From Xanthobacter sp. YC-JY1 (GTDB lineage Bacteria > Pseudomonadota > Alphaproteobacteria > Rhizobiales > Xanthobacteraceae): DNA of 64,000 nt. Each line of letters opens with the position of its first letter. The first letter of the stretch is position 1. This document shows, piece after piece, positions 27,514-35,475 of the stretch. A model generated the notes under the pieces. It was not told the origin of the DNA and searched no databases. It was given only the letters and a program-made list of their open reading frames with translations. The stretch covers positions 4,015,001 through 4,079,000 of the forward strand of contig NZ_CP032674.1 in assembly GCF_021730305.1 (NCBI RefSeq), given 5' to 3'. A program made the translations under genes and the position numbers.

Positions 27514-27801
27514 TCACGCGGCGAGGAAGGAAAGCCGCGGGTCCGTGCGGCCCGGCGCGATCTCGATGATCTCCGCCGCCACCACGCCCTCGGCAACGAA
27601 CGGATCTTCCGCGACCCGCGCCTCCACCTCGGCCCGGGAGGCGGCGGTGGCGAGGATGGCGCCGCCGGCCTTGGGCTCGATGCCGCCGGCGAGCAGGAAG
27701 CTTCCCTCGTCAAAACCCTTCCGGAGCCAGGCATTGTGCCCGTCCATCAGGCGCGGGGCGGCGGCACGGTTGGCGGCGAAGCGTAGCAGGACGACGAACA
27801 T
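27514..27801 (-). CDS. YCII-related domain protein
   Basis: A 95-residue protein with the ferredoxin-like YciI fold: FVVLLRFAANRAAAP, MDGHNAWLRKGFDEGSFLLAGG with its conserved His, then AEDPFVAEGVV. In the YciI family the His and a nearby Asp form a putative active site, but reactions are known for few members. It follows the TetR gene after 17 bp and is almost certainly its regulated partner. Confidence 0.85.
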   Translation of the reverse strand: MFVVLLRFAANRAAAPRLMDGHNAWLRKGFDEGSFLLAGGIEPKAGGAILATAASRAEVEARVAEDPFVAEGVVAAEIIEIAPGRTDPRLSFLAA

Positions 27802-27818
27802 GGTTTCCCCTTGTCTGT

Positions 27819-28403
27819 TCAGGCGTGGGCGGCGGGACGGCGATGGGCGGCGACGAAGCCGCGCATCTCAGTAACCTCGGCGTCGATGAAGGCCTCGTCG
27901 CCGATGGAACTGGCGAGGGTCGCCACACCCTGGCTGCGGGCGAGGAGGTGCATGGCGAGGCGGGCGGCCTCGTCCTCGCTGTGCCCGAGGGCACGGAACT
28001 GGCGGGCGAGCCAGTCGCGGAACAGGGTGAAGAGCCGGGCGGCGTCGGCGCCCGCGGCATGGTCGAGCTTCGCCAGTTCGTTGCAGAGCGTGCCCACCGG
28101 ACAGCCGAAGCGCATGATCTTGGCGCGATTGGCTATGAGGATGTCGATGAAGCTCAGGATGCGCCCTTCGGAATCCGCGCCCTCCGCCTCCCATCGCTCC
28201 AGCATCTGCCGGGTGCGCTCCAGCCGCAGCGCGATCACGGCCGCGAGGATCTCGTCCTTGCTCTTGAAATGATAATAGAAATTGCCCCGCGACAGCTTCA
28301 CCGCCGCGGCAATGTCGGCGAAGGAGGTGGAGGCGAAGCCGTTCTCATAGAACAGCCGGTCCGCCGCCTCGACGATGGCGGCGCGCGTGTCGCTCGCAGG
28401 CAT
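27819..28403 (-). CDS. TetR/AcrR family transcriptional regulator
   Basis: A 194-residue repressor-type protein. The helix-turn-helix spans residues 8-52 (SFADIAAAVKLSRGNFYYHF is the recognition region), followed by a larger helical ligand-binding domain with a CPVGTLCNELAK motif that recurs in AcrR-type regulators with the TetR_C_33-like C-terminus. A large palindrome lies immediately upstream, so it probably represses itself and the YCII gene that follows in the same operon. Ligand unknown. Confidence 0.9.
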   Translation of the reverse strand: MPASDTRAAIVEAADRLFYENGFASTSFADIAAAVKLSRGNFYYHFKSKDEILAAVIALRLERTRQMLERWEAEGADSEGRILSFIDILIANRAKIMRFGCPVGTLCNELAKLDHAAGADAARLFTLFRDWLARQFRALGHSEDEAARLAMHLLARSQGVATLASSIGDEAFIDAEVTEMRGFVAAHRRPAAHA

Positions 28404-28410
28404 GGAAGAT

Positions 28411-28460
28411 CGCCTAGGTCAAGTGTCCTAATCCAAGATTTAGGACGATTGACCTAGGCG
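28411..28460. promoter_or_regulatory. Double palindromic operator upstream of the TetR gene
   Basis: A 50-bp near-perfect dyad starts 8 bp before the TetR ATG. The outer arms are CGCCTAGGTCAA / TTGACCTAGGCG and the inner arms GTCCTAA / TTAGGAC around an 8-bp centre; two mismatched base pairs separate them. Each half is itself a TAGG-N8-CCTA dyad (28415-28430 and 28441-28456), so two regulator dimers could bind. Its position over the ribosome-binding and promoter region fits autorepression. Confidence 0.7.
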
Positions 28461-28476
28461 CGTCAAGGGCGCCGTC

Positions 28477-30141
28477 CTATGCCTCGCGGAAGCGGTTGGT
28501 GATGGGATAGCGGCGGTCGCGGCCGAAGCTGCGGCCCGTCACCTTGACCCCGGGCGCGGCCTGCCGGCGCTTGTATTCGGCGCCGGCCAGCAGCCGCGCC
28601 ACCCGGGCGACCGTTGCGGCGTCGAAGCCTTCGGCGATGATCTCGTCCAGCGCGCTTTCCCCCTCCACCAGCCGGGCGAGAATGGTGTCGAGCAGCGGAT
28701 AGGGCGGCAGCGCGTCCTCGTCCTTCTGGTCGGCGCGCAGTTCCGCGCTCGGTGGCTTGGCGATGAGGGCCTCGGGAATGACGATGCCGTCCGGCCCCAG
28801 CGCCTCCGCCGGCTTCCAGCGGTTGCGCAGGCGGGCGAGGCGCAGCACCTCGGTCTTGTACAGATCCTTGATGGGGTTGAAGCCGCCGTTCATGTCGCCA
28901 TAGAGCGTGGCATAGCCGGTGGACATCTCGGACTTGTTGCCGGTGGTCACCACCATGGCGCCGAACTTGTTGGAGACGGACATGAGCAACGTGCCGCGCA
29001 CGCGCGCCTGCAGGTTCTCCTCCGTCACGTCGCGCTCGGTGCCCGCGAACAGCGGCGCCAGCACTGCTTCCAGCCCCTCCACGGCGGGGGCGATGGGCAC
29101 GACCTCGTAGCTGACGCCCAGCGCCCCGGCCACGGCGTCGGCATCCTTGAGGCTGTCTTCCGACGTGAAGCGATAGGGCAGCATCAGGCAGCGCACCCGC
29201 TCCCGCCCCAGCGCATCCACCGCCATGGCCGCGCACAGAGCGGAATCGATGCCGCCGGAGAGGCCCAGCACCACGCCGGGGAAGCCATTCTTGTTCACAT
29301 AGTCCCTGAGGCCGACGACGCAGGCGGCATAGTCGGCCTCGTCACCCTCCATGGCCTCCACGAGATTGCCGCCGAGGCAGCGCCAGGTGTCCTCGAAGCG
29401 CTGCCAGCGCGAGAGGCGCACGCGCTCGACGAAGCCGGGGAACTGCAAGGCGGGGAAGCGGTCGGCGTTGAGGACGAAGGAGGCGCCGTCGAACACCAGT
29501 TCGTCCTGCCCGCCCACCTGGTTCACATAGAGCAGCGGCAGGTGGCTCTCCACCACGCGGGCGACAGCGATGTTCTCGCGCTCCGCATGGACCGAGCGGC
29601 GATAGGGCGAGCCGTTGGGAACGATGAGGATTTCCGCGCCCGTCTCGGCGAGGCATTCCACCACGTCCGGCCCCCAGATGTCCTCGCAGATGGGCACGCC
29701 GAGCCGCACGCCCTTGAACGGGATCGGCCCCGGCAGCGGACCGGCGGCGAACACGCGCTTCTCGTCGAACACGCCGTAATTGGGCAGGTCCACCTTGTGC
29801 CGCACGGCGGAGATCTTCCCCTCCTCCAGCAGCAGCACGGAGTTGAAGAGCCGCCCCTCCTCCACCCACGGGGCGCCGATGAGCACCGCCGGGCCGGTGG
29901 CGGTCTCCGCCGCCAGCGCCTCCACTGCCTCCTGGCAGGCCGCGAGGAAGGCCGGCTTCAGCACCAGATCCTCGGCCGGATAACCGGCGATGAAGAGCTC
30001 GGGAAAGACCACGAGGTCCGCACCCGCCTCACCGGCGGTCTGCCGGGTGCGTCGGGCGATGGCGAGATTGCCGAAAACATCGCCGACCGTGGGGTTGAGC
30101 TGGGCGATGGCGATGAGAAGGGTGTCGGCGGGCTCGGTCAT
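28477..30141 (-). CDS. nadE: Glutamine-dependent NAD+ synthetase
   Basis: A 554-residue two-domain enzyme that amidates deamido-NAD+ using glutamine. The N-terminal nitrilase-fold glutaminase shows the triad Glu48 (VVFPELFIAGYP), Lys116 (VRHKVDLPNYG) and Cys152 (GVPICEDIWGPD). The C-terminal synthetase has the PP-loop SGGIDS at residues 295-300. Length and order match the bacterial fused form. The next gene downstream on the strand is the TetR gene, with its own operator between. Confidence 0.95.
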   Translation of the reverse strand: MTEPADTLLIAIAQLNPTVGDVFGNLAIARRTRQTAGEAGADLVVFPELFIAGYPAEDLVLKPAFLAACQEAVEALAAETATGPAVLIGAPWVEEGRLFNSVLLLEEGKISAVRHKVDLPNYGVFDEKRVFAAGPLPGPIPFKGVRLGVPICEDIWGPDVVECLAETGAEILIVPNGSPYRRSVHAERENIAVARVVESHLPLLYVNQVGGQDELVFDGASFVLNADRFPALQFPGFVERVRLSRWQRFEDTWRCLGGNLVEAMEGDEADYAACVVGLRDYVNKNGFPGVVLGLSGGIDSALCAAMAVDALGRERVRCLMLPYRFTSEDSLKDADAVAGALGVSYEVVPIAPAVEGLEAVLAPLFAGTERDVTEENLQARVRGTLLMSVSNKFGAMVVTTGNKSEMSTGYATLYGDMNGGFNPIKDLYKTEVLRLARLRNRWKPAEALGPDGIVIPEALIAKPPSAELRADQKDEDALPPYPLLDTILARLVEGESALDEIIAEGFDAATVARVARLLAGAEYKRRQAAPGVKVTGRSFGRDRRYPITNRFREA

Positions 30142-30244
30142 TCCTCGGATGTAACCCCGCCCCGCACAAGGCGAAAGGGCAAGAAACGGGCATGCGCCCG
30201 TTCTGCCTGATCAATCGGCAACCAGCCTCTCGCTCAGACGACGG

Positions 30245-31114
30245 CTACAGCCCCAGGCGGCTCCACATGGCGCGTTCCTCAACCGCTGCAGCCGCGCCCA
30301 GCGCGGCTTCGCGGGCGAGCCCGCCGGCAAAGCCCGTGGGACGCCTCGGCAGGAAGCCCGTGGATCCCTGCACCAGCTTCAGCGTCACGTCGGTCCCGTA
30401 GCGGGCCTTCAGAATGCCGCGCACGTCGCCGAGGCCATCCACGAGGCCTAGGCCCACGGCCTGCGTGCCCAGCCAGAACTCGCCGGAGAACAGCGCCTCG
30501 TCATCCCCCACCAGCGCATCGCCGCGGCGCGACTTCACGAGGTCGGCGAACACCGTGTGCAGTTCCTTCAGCAGCTGGTCGAGCCGCTCCACGTCCTCGG
30601 GCTGGGTGGGGCGGAAGGGGTCCAGCGTCACCTTGCGCTCGCCGGCCGTATAGACGCGCCGCTCGATGCCCAGCTTCTCGATGGCCCGGTCGAAGCCGAA
30701 GCCCGCCGTGACCACGCCGATGGAGCCGACGATGGAGCAGGGATCGGCGAATATCTCGTCCGCCGCGCAGGCGATCATGTAGCCGCCGGACGCCGCCGCA
30801 TCCTCCACAAAGGCGAAGACATGCTTCTCCTTCTCCTCCGCCAGCGCGCGGATGCGCCGGAAGATGAGATGGGACTGCACCGGCGACCCGCCCGGCGAAT
30901 TGATGAGCAGCGCCACGGCGGGCGCGTCCTTCATGCCGAAGGCCTTCTCCAGCGCCTGCGCCGTGCTGGCGAGCGACATGCTGCGCGAGAAGGGCGAGGT
31001 CATGCCGATGGGGCCGGAAAGCCGCACCACCGGCACCACGGGCGCATCCGAGCGCCATTTTCTGGGAAGGAGACCGCGAGCGCGGCGCGACAGGGAGGAA
31101 AGAAATTCGACCAT
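30245..31114 (-). CDS. S49 family peptidase (SppA/SohB-like)
   Basis: A 289-residue ClpP-fold protease. Ser109 in AAASGGYMIA is the expected nucleophile and Lys161 in GERKVTLDPF the general base; their 52-residue spacing agrees with the short archaeal SppA dyad. NSPGGSP and GSIGVVTAGFGF are conserved. Unlike SppA it has no clear membrane anchor, only a basic N-terminus (SRRARGLLPRKWRS). The start could instead be the ATG at 31138, which has a GAGGG four bases before it. Role: probable cleavage of leftover signal peptides or small membrane peptides. Confidence 0.85.
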   Translation of the reverse strand: MVEFLSSLSRRARGLLPRKWRSDAPVVPVVRLSGPIGMTSPFSRSMSLASTAQALEKAFGMKDAPAVALLINSPGGSPVQSHLIFRRIRALAEEKEKHVFAFVEDAAASGGYMIACAADEIFADPCSIVGSIGVVTAGFGFDRAIEKLGIERRVYTAGERKVTLDPFRPTQPEDVERLDQLLKELHTVFADLVKSRRGDALVGDDEALFSGEFWLGTQAVGLGLVDGLGDVRGILKARYGTDVTLKLVQGSTGFLPRRPTGFAGGLAREAALGAAAAVEERAMWSRLGL

Positions 31115-31139
31115 GCCCAAGATGTAGGGCGTCCCCATG

Positions 31140-31203
31140 GCGCCCTCAAGGCGCCTTTCCACGCAAAGGCCGCGCCCTCAAGGCGCCTTTCTCCGCAACG
31201 ACC
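31140..31203. repeat. Two tandem copies of a 32-bp repeat
   Basis: Units 31140-31171 and 31172-31203 share GCGCCCTCAAGGCGCCTTTC and differ at a few later positions; a third partial start (GCGCCCC) follows. Unit 1 contains a GGCGCC-N5-GGCGCC dyad. The repeat lies between the methyltransferase stop and the protease start; 32 is not a multiple of three, so it is unlikely to be coding. Confidence 0.7.
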
Positions 31204-31216
31204 GCGCCCCGACGCG

Positions 31217-31975
31217 TCAGCGCAAAGCGCCGGCGTGGCGCAGGACCGCCTCGGCCTCGGGCGTCGGTGCGCCGTCCGCGCCTGCGAGCACAAGGCCGGG
31301 CAGGAGGACGGGCGGCGTGCGCCGCCCCTTCACCGCCCGCACCAGCAGCCGCACCGCCGGCCTATCCGGGCGCGGATGGACGGGAAGGATCTCGACGGCG
31401 CCGAACCCCTTCGCCAGCGCGGCGAGAATGTCGGCCAGTGCCTCCGGCCGGTGGATGAGGCAGAGCACGCCCTTCGCGCCGAGGCAGCGGTCGGCTGCGC
31501 GCACCCATTGGGCGAGGAGGTCGGCATCCGCCATGTGCGCGCGGGCGCGGGCCTCATCGGGAGATATGCGGTGGCGGGCGTCGGCGTTGAATGGCGGATT
31601 GGAGAGCACCAGGTCGGCGGCGCCCTTCCCGGGCACATCCGGCCCCGCAGGCCGCCCGAGGGTGGCCACGTCCGCCTTCACCACCTGCGCCCGCGTCTCG
31701 AAACCGTTGAGTGCGACATTGCTGGCCGCCAGCGCGGCGAGGGTGGGATCAATCTCCACCAGCGTGGCGCGCGCGTCCGGGACGCGGGCGAGGAAGGCGA
31801 GGCCGGCGCTGCCCACCCCCGCCCCGAGATCCACCGCCGCGCGCCGATCCGCCGGCGCGAAGGCGGCGAGCAGCAGGGCATCGTGACCCACACGGTGGCC
31901 GGACATCATCTGCCGCAGCGTCAACTTCCCGCCGAGCACGCTGTCGGTGGAAATGGCGGTGACCTCAGTCGGCAT
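31217..31975 (-). CDS. tRNA1(Val) A37 N6-methyltransferase family protein
   Basis: A 252-residue SAM-dependent methyltransferase of the TrmN6 (YfiC) type. Features: GHDALLLAAF ahead of motif I DLGAGVGSAGLAFLAR, the acidic loop VEIDP, and the catalytic NPPF that marks N6-adenine methylation. The start at 31975 lies inside the upstream DUF2007 gene (11-base overlap), so the pair is co-translated. Substrate is inferred from family; other small-molecule or RNA targets are possible. Confidence 0.85.
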   Translation of the reverse strand: MPTEVTAISTDSVLGGKLTLRQMMSGHRVGHDALLLAAFAPADRRAAVDLGAGVGSAGLAFLARVPDARATLVEIDPTLAALAASNVALNGFETRAQVVKADVATLGRPAGPDVPGKGAADLVLSNPPFNADARHRISPDEARARAHMADADLLAQWVRAADRCLGAKGVLCLIHRPEALADILAALAKGFGAVEILPVHPRPDRPAVRLLVRAVKGRRTPPVLLPGLVLAGADGAPTPEAEAVLRHAGALR

Positions 31976-32192
31976 CGCGCAGGGCCGCACCGAATCCCGC
32001 CTCCGTCAGCAGGCGGCGGGCGCGCGACACATCCTCGTCCACAACCAGCAGGCGGCGCGGAAAAACCCCGATGGAGCCTTCCAGAACGCTCATATGGGCA
32101 TCCGCGACCATGTGACCAATATCGGCCGATGTCAGCAGCGCCTCGATGGCGCCGAGCAGCACAAGATCGTTGGTCCGCACCATCTCCTGCAT
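31965..32192 (-). CDS. DUF2007 protein
   Basis: A 75-residue protein (MQEMVRTNDLVLLGAIEALL..) of DUF2007, a small ferredoxin-like fold related to PII-type signal-transduction folds. The C-terminal half shows LLVVDEDVSRARRLLTEAGF. A GGAGG ribosome-binding site precedes the ATG at 32192. In alphaproteobacteria DUF2007 genes regularly sit between a polyprenyl synthase and this methyltransferase, as here; function unknown. Confidence 0.85.
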   Translation of the reverse strand: MQEMVRTNDLVLLGAIEALLTSADIGHMVADAHMSVLEGSIGVFPRRLLVVDEDVSRARRLLTEAGFGAALRDAD

Positions 32193-32317
32193 CGTACAGA
32201 CCTCCGATTGCGGCGACCGGCGCACCCGGTGCAACCAAAGGCGATCTGCCAAAGCTTGCACGGAACCCGTCCGCATCCCTATGGTGCGCCCCAAAGATTG
32301 ACAAGCGGGAGCGTTTC

Positions 32318-33325
32318 TTGGCCGTCGTCCTTCCGTTCGAGCCCAACGAGCCGTCGCTCGAGGCGCTGGTCGCCTTGGTGAAGGCGGACATGGAGCGCGT
32401 CAACACCGTCATCCTGGCGCGGACCGGCTCCGACGTGGCCATGATTCCCGAGGTGGCGAACCACCTCATCTCCTCCGGCGGCAAGCGTCTGCGGCCCATG
32501 CTGACGCTGGCCTGCGCCGCGCTGGCCGGCTATCGGGGCGAAGGCCATGTGAAGCTCGCCGCCTCCGTGGAGTTCATGCACACCGCCACCCTCCTCCACG
32601 ACGACGTGGTGGACGAGAGCGACATGCGCCGCGGCAAGCTCGCCGCCCGCAAGCTATGGGGCAACGAGGCGAGCGTGCTGGTGGGCGACTTCCTGCTCGG
32701 CCAGGCGTTCAAGATGATGGTGGAGGTGGGCTCCATGACCTGCCTCGACATCCTCTCCACCGCCGCCTGCGTCATCGCCGAGGGCGAGGTGATGCAGCTC
32801 GCCGCCGCCAAGAACACCGCCACGTCCGAGGACGACTATCTCGCCGTCATCCGTGGCAAGACCGCCGAGCTGTTCGCCGCCGCCTGCGAGGTGGGGGCCG
32901 TTCTTGCCCAGCGGCCGAAGGCCGAGCAGGCCGCTTGCCGCTCCTACGGCATGAATCTCGGCATCGCCTTCCAGCTGGTGGACGATGCGCTCGACTATGG
33001 TGGCTCCCAGGCCAAGCTCGGCAAGAATGTGGGCGACGATTTTCGGGAGGGGAAGATCACCCTGCCGGTACTGCTCGCCTTCCGTCGCGGCGACGAGAAG
33101 GAACGGGCCTTCTGGCAGAGGTGCCTGGAAAACAGCGAGGCGAGCCACGCGGACCTCGATCAGGCCATCGGCCTGATGACCAAGCATCGCGCCATCGCCG
33201 ACACGGTGGAGCGCGCCCGCCATTACGGCGCCATCGCCAAGGACGCCCTCGCGCTCTTTCCCGCCGGCCCCGCCAAGGCGGCGCTGATGGAGGCCGTGGA
33301 CTTCTGCCTTTCGCGCGCCCACTGA
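32318..33325 (+). CDS. ispB: Long-chain polyprenyl diphosphate synthase (ubiquinone side chain)
   Basis: A 335-residue trans-prenyltransferase. It carries GGKRLRP (residues 54-60), the first Asp-rich motif DDVVD (95-99) and the second DDALD (222-226). In alphaproteobacteria this enzyme usually makes the decaprenyl tail of ubiquinone-10, so decaprenyl synthase is likelier than octaprenyl. No ATG fits the conserved N-terminus; the best start is the TTG at 32318, six bases after GGGAG. It diverges from the DUF2007 gene and is closed by a strong terminator. Confidence 0.92.
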   Translation: MAVVLPFEPNEPSLEALVALVKADMERVNTVILARTGSDVAMIPEVANHLISSGGKRLRPMLTLACAALAGYRGEGHVKLAASVEFMHTATLLHDDVVDESDMRRGKLAARKLWGNEASVLVGDFLLGQAFKMMVEVGSMTCLDILSTAACVIAEGEVMQLAAAKNTATSEDDYLAVIRGKTAELFAAACEVGAVLAQRPKAEQAACRSYGMNLGIAFQLVDDALDYGGSQAKLGKNVGDDFREGKITLPVLLAFRRGDEKERAFWQRCLENSEASHADLDQAIGLMTKHRAIADTVERARHYGAIAKDALALFPAGPAKAALMEAVDFCLSRAH

Positions 33326-33344
33326 GGCACGGACCATAGACGCG

Positions 33345-33376
33345 AAAAGGCCGGCTCCTGGCGGAGCCGGCCTTTT
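33345..33376. terminator. Bidirectional rho-independent terminator
   Basis: Thirteen-base-pair stem (AAAAGGCCGGCTC and its exact complement) with a six-base loop and a U-tract. It lies between the convergent polyprenyl synthase and DoxX genes and is symmetrical enough to stop both. Confidence 0.92.
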
Positions 33377-33392
33377 TGTTGGGGCCTTAAGA

Positions 33393-33821
33393 TCAGGCGA
33401 TGGCGGTGCGACGGCCCGGGATGAGCGCGGCGGGCTTCACCGCGAAGGCGCCTTCGCCGGCCAGCGCCAGCACGATCTGGCCCACAACGAGGAAGGCGGG
33501 ATATTCCCAGCCGCCGCCGGGCGCGGAGAAGACCCAGCCGTTGGGCAGGTGATAGCTGAGCGCGCCGAGCATCATCGGGATCAGCAGGATGGCCACCTGC
33601 CGGGCATAGACGCCGCCGATAAGCAGCAGGCCGCCGACGATTTCCACGGCGATGAAGGGGATGGCGAGGGCGCCGGGCACGCCCATCTTGCTGGACAGGA
33701 AGCCGGCAAAGCCGGGGACGGTGAAGACGAAGATCTTCATCAGGCCGTGCGAGAGCCACATGATGCCGAGCGCGAGGCGCAGGATGAAGAGGCCGTAGGG
33801 GGCGGTGCGGGTGTCAACCAT
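33393..33821 (-). CDS. DoxX family membrane protein
   Basis: A 142-residue protein with four membrane spans and the DoxX signature LRLALGIMWLSHGLMKI near the N-terminus; later spans include IPFIAVEIVGGLLLIGG. Members are linked to quinone or thiol redox at the membrane, but the reaction here is unknown. Transcribed divergently from a LysR regulator across 122 bp, which is the commonest setting for a regulator-target pair. ATG at 33821 with GGAG nine bases before. Confidence 0.88.
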   Translation of the reverse strand: MVDTRTAPYGLFILRLALGIMWLSHGLMKIFVFTVPGFAGFLSSKMGVPGALAIPFIAVEIVGGLLLIGGVYARQVAILLIPMMLGALSYHLPNGWVFSAPGGGWEYPAFLVVGQIVLALAGEGAFAVKPAALIPGRRTAIA

Positions 33822-33902
33822 GGGAGTGAACTCCGGTTTGAGGTGGCACCACATCTAGCTTTCGCTTCGGCGCACGGCCATACTCACCAAAACCAGATCA
33901 CG

Positions 33903-33918
33903 TTTGCATTCACGCAAA
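33903..33918. promoter_or_regulatory. Candidate LysR-type operator
   Basis: Perfect dyad TTTGC-N6-GCAAA in the 122-bp divergent gap, 26 bp before the LysR start and 82 bp before the DoxX start. It fits the general LysR pattern of an interrupted dyad with T and A at the ends. Confidence 0.5.
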
Positions 33919-33943
33919 GCACTTTTCTGAGGGTCGCCGCTCC

Positions 33944-34858
33944 ATGATCCCGTGGGACGATTTCCGCCTGGTCCGGGCCATTGCCGAGACCGGCTCCCTG
34001 GCCGGCGCCGCCGAACAGCTGGCGGTCAACCACTCCACCGTCTTCCGCCGGCTCGGCACGCTCGAGCAGCAATTGGGCGCCCGGCTGTTCGAGCGGGCGC
34101 GGGCGGGCTATGTGCCGACCCCCATGGGCGAGGAGATGGTGCGCCTCGCCGAGCACATGGCGGACGAGGTGCTGGCGGTGGAGCGCCGCATCACGGGACA
34201 GGACCTGCGCCCCTCCGGCGAACTGCGCGTGACCACCAACGATACGCTGTTGGTGCACATGCTCACGCCCATCTTCGCCTCGTTCCGCGCGGCCTATCCG
34301 GAGATTCGCCTCGACGTGGTGATCTCCAACCAGTCGCTCAGCCTGTCGAAGCGCGACGCCGACGTCGCCATCCGCGCCAGCGACCGGCCGGGCGACACGC
34401 TGGTGGGGCGGCGCATGGCTTCCATCGCCTGGGGCATCTATGGCAGCGCCACGCAGGACATATCCGGCCCGCTCGACCCGGCGGACCTGCGGCGTCACGA
34501 CTGGATCGGCTTCTCCGACAATCTCGGCGCCATCAAGCCCGCCAAATGGCTGCGCGAGCGGGTGGGCGAGGAGAAGATCATCTATCGGGTGAATACCGTG
34601 CTCGGCCTTGCAGAGGCGGCGGCAGCGGGCATCGGACTGGCGCTGCTGCCCTGCTTCATCGCCGCGGTCACGCCCGGCCTCGTCCAGCTGATGGGACGGC
34701 AGAGCGAGCTGGAATCAGGGCTGTGGCTGCTCACCCATCCCGACATCAAGGCCACCGCGCGCGTGCGGACCTTCATGGAGCATGCGGGCCGGGAGATCGG
34801 CAAGCTCAGGGGGCGGATCGAAGGCATCGAGGACCAGCCCGCGGCGGCCGCGGGCTGA
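33944..34858 (+). CDS. LysR family transcriptional regulator
   Basis: A 304-residue activator/repressor. The winged HTH covers residues 1-62 (AETGSLAGAAEQLAVNHSTVFRR), and the effector domain begins about residue 90 (GELRVTTNDTLLVHMLTPIF). The HTH motif with NHSTVFRR recalls the subgroup typified by regulators next to DoxX or isoprenylcysteine-type genes. Divergence from doxX points to that gene as its target. Effector unknown. Confidence 0.92.
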   Translation: MIPWDDFRLVRAIAETGSLAGAAEQLAVNHSTVFRRLGTLEQQLGARLFERARAGYVPTPMGEEMVRLAEHMADEVLAVERRITGQDLRPSGELRVTTNDTLLVHMLTPIFASFRAAYPEIRLDVVISNQSLSLSKRDADVAIRASDRPGDTLVGRRMASIAWGIYGSATQDISGPLDPADLRRHDWIGFSDNLGAIKPAKWLRERVGEEKIIYRVNTVLGLAEAAAAGIGLALLPCFIAAVTPGLVQLMGRQSELESGLWLLTHPDIKATARVRTFMEHAGREIGKLRGRIEGIEDQPAAAAG

Positions 34859-34868
34859 CGGGCAACGC

Positions 34869-35333
34869 TCAGTCCGCGGAAGCTTCCGTGGTGCGCTTGG
34901 ACTTGGAGCGGCGCGAGGCCACCTGCTGGCCGTCGCCGCTGGTGCCGACGAATTCGCACCACATGGTCTGGATGCCTGAGAGCGAGCCCCGGAAGGAGTT
35001 CTGCCCGGTCTTCACCAGATCGAAGCAGGGCTCGAAGGTCATGCCCTTCACGAAGCCGCAGACATTCTCGCCGCGCACGCGCAGCGTGTTGGGCGGCAGA
35101 CGCACAAAGCGCGGCGGCGCGTCGCGCAGGGTGATCATGCCGGCGACGGAGCCGTCGGCATAGACGCGCCCGGCGCCCTTGGAACCCTCGAAGCACGTGA
35201 ACGAGAAGGTGCGGCCGACCACGAACTCGCGGGCCTGATCGGCGGAGAGCTGCTGGGCGGCGGCGGGCGCCGACGCCAAGGCGGCCGGAAGGAGTGCGGC
35301 AAAGCCCAAGGCCGCGACGACAATGCTGCGCAT
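34869..35333 (-). CDS. Secreted hypothetical protein with four cysteines
   Basis: A 154-residue exported protein: Sec signal peptide with cleavage about residue 26 (ASAPAAAQQ), then a small domain with cysteines in FSFTCFEG, GENVCGFV, FEPCFDL and TMWCEFV, which could form two disulfides. The C-terminal tail is Arg/Lys/Ser-rich. Proteins with nearly this pattern (AREFVVGRTFSFTCFEGSKG) are known from Bradyrhizobium-type genomes as hypothetical. The ATG at 35333 is chosen because it starts the signal peptide. Convergent with the LysR gene, 10 bp apart. Confidence 0.8.
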   Translation of the reverse strand: MRSIVVAALGFAALLPAALASAPAAAQQLSADQAREFVVGRTFSFTCFEGSKGAGRVYADGSVAGMITLRDAPPRFVRLPPNTLRVRGENVCGFVKGMTFEPCFDLVKTGQNSFRGSLSGIQTMWCEFVGTSGDGQQVASRRSKSKRTTEASAD

Positions 35334-35475
35334 GGCTTGTTCGCGATTATCCGTTTGATCTTTGTTCACGTTGCGCAGACACCACCGGTTATTGTCAAGA
35401 GCAGGAACAGCTAGCGAACACCGGTGCCGTGCGCACGATGCCGAATCTTCCGGCACCGTGCTCTGAGAGTCGCGC

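Noticed and set aside
30557-32317. Long in-frame extension upstream of the polyprenyl synthase
   Set aside because: It runs antisense through the protease, methyltransferase and DUF2007 genes; the family N-terminus begins at the TTG at 32318 with a ribosome-binding site.
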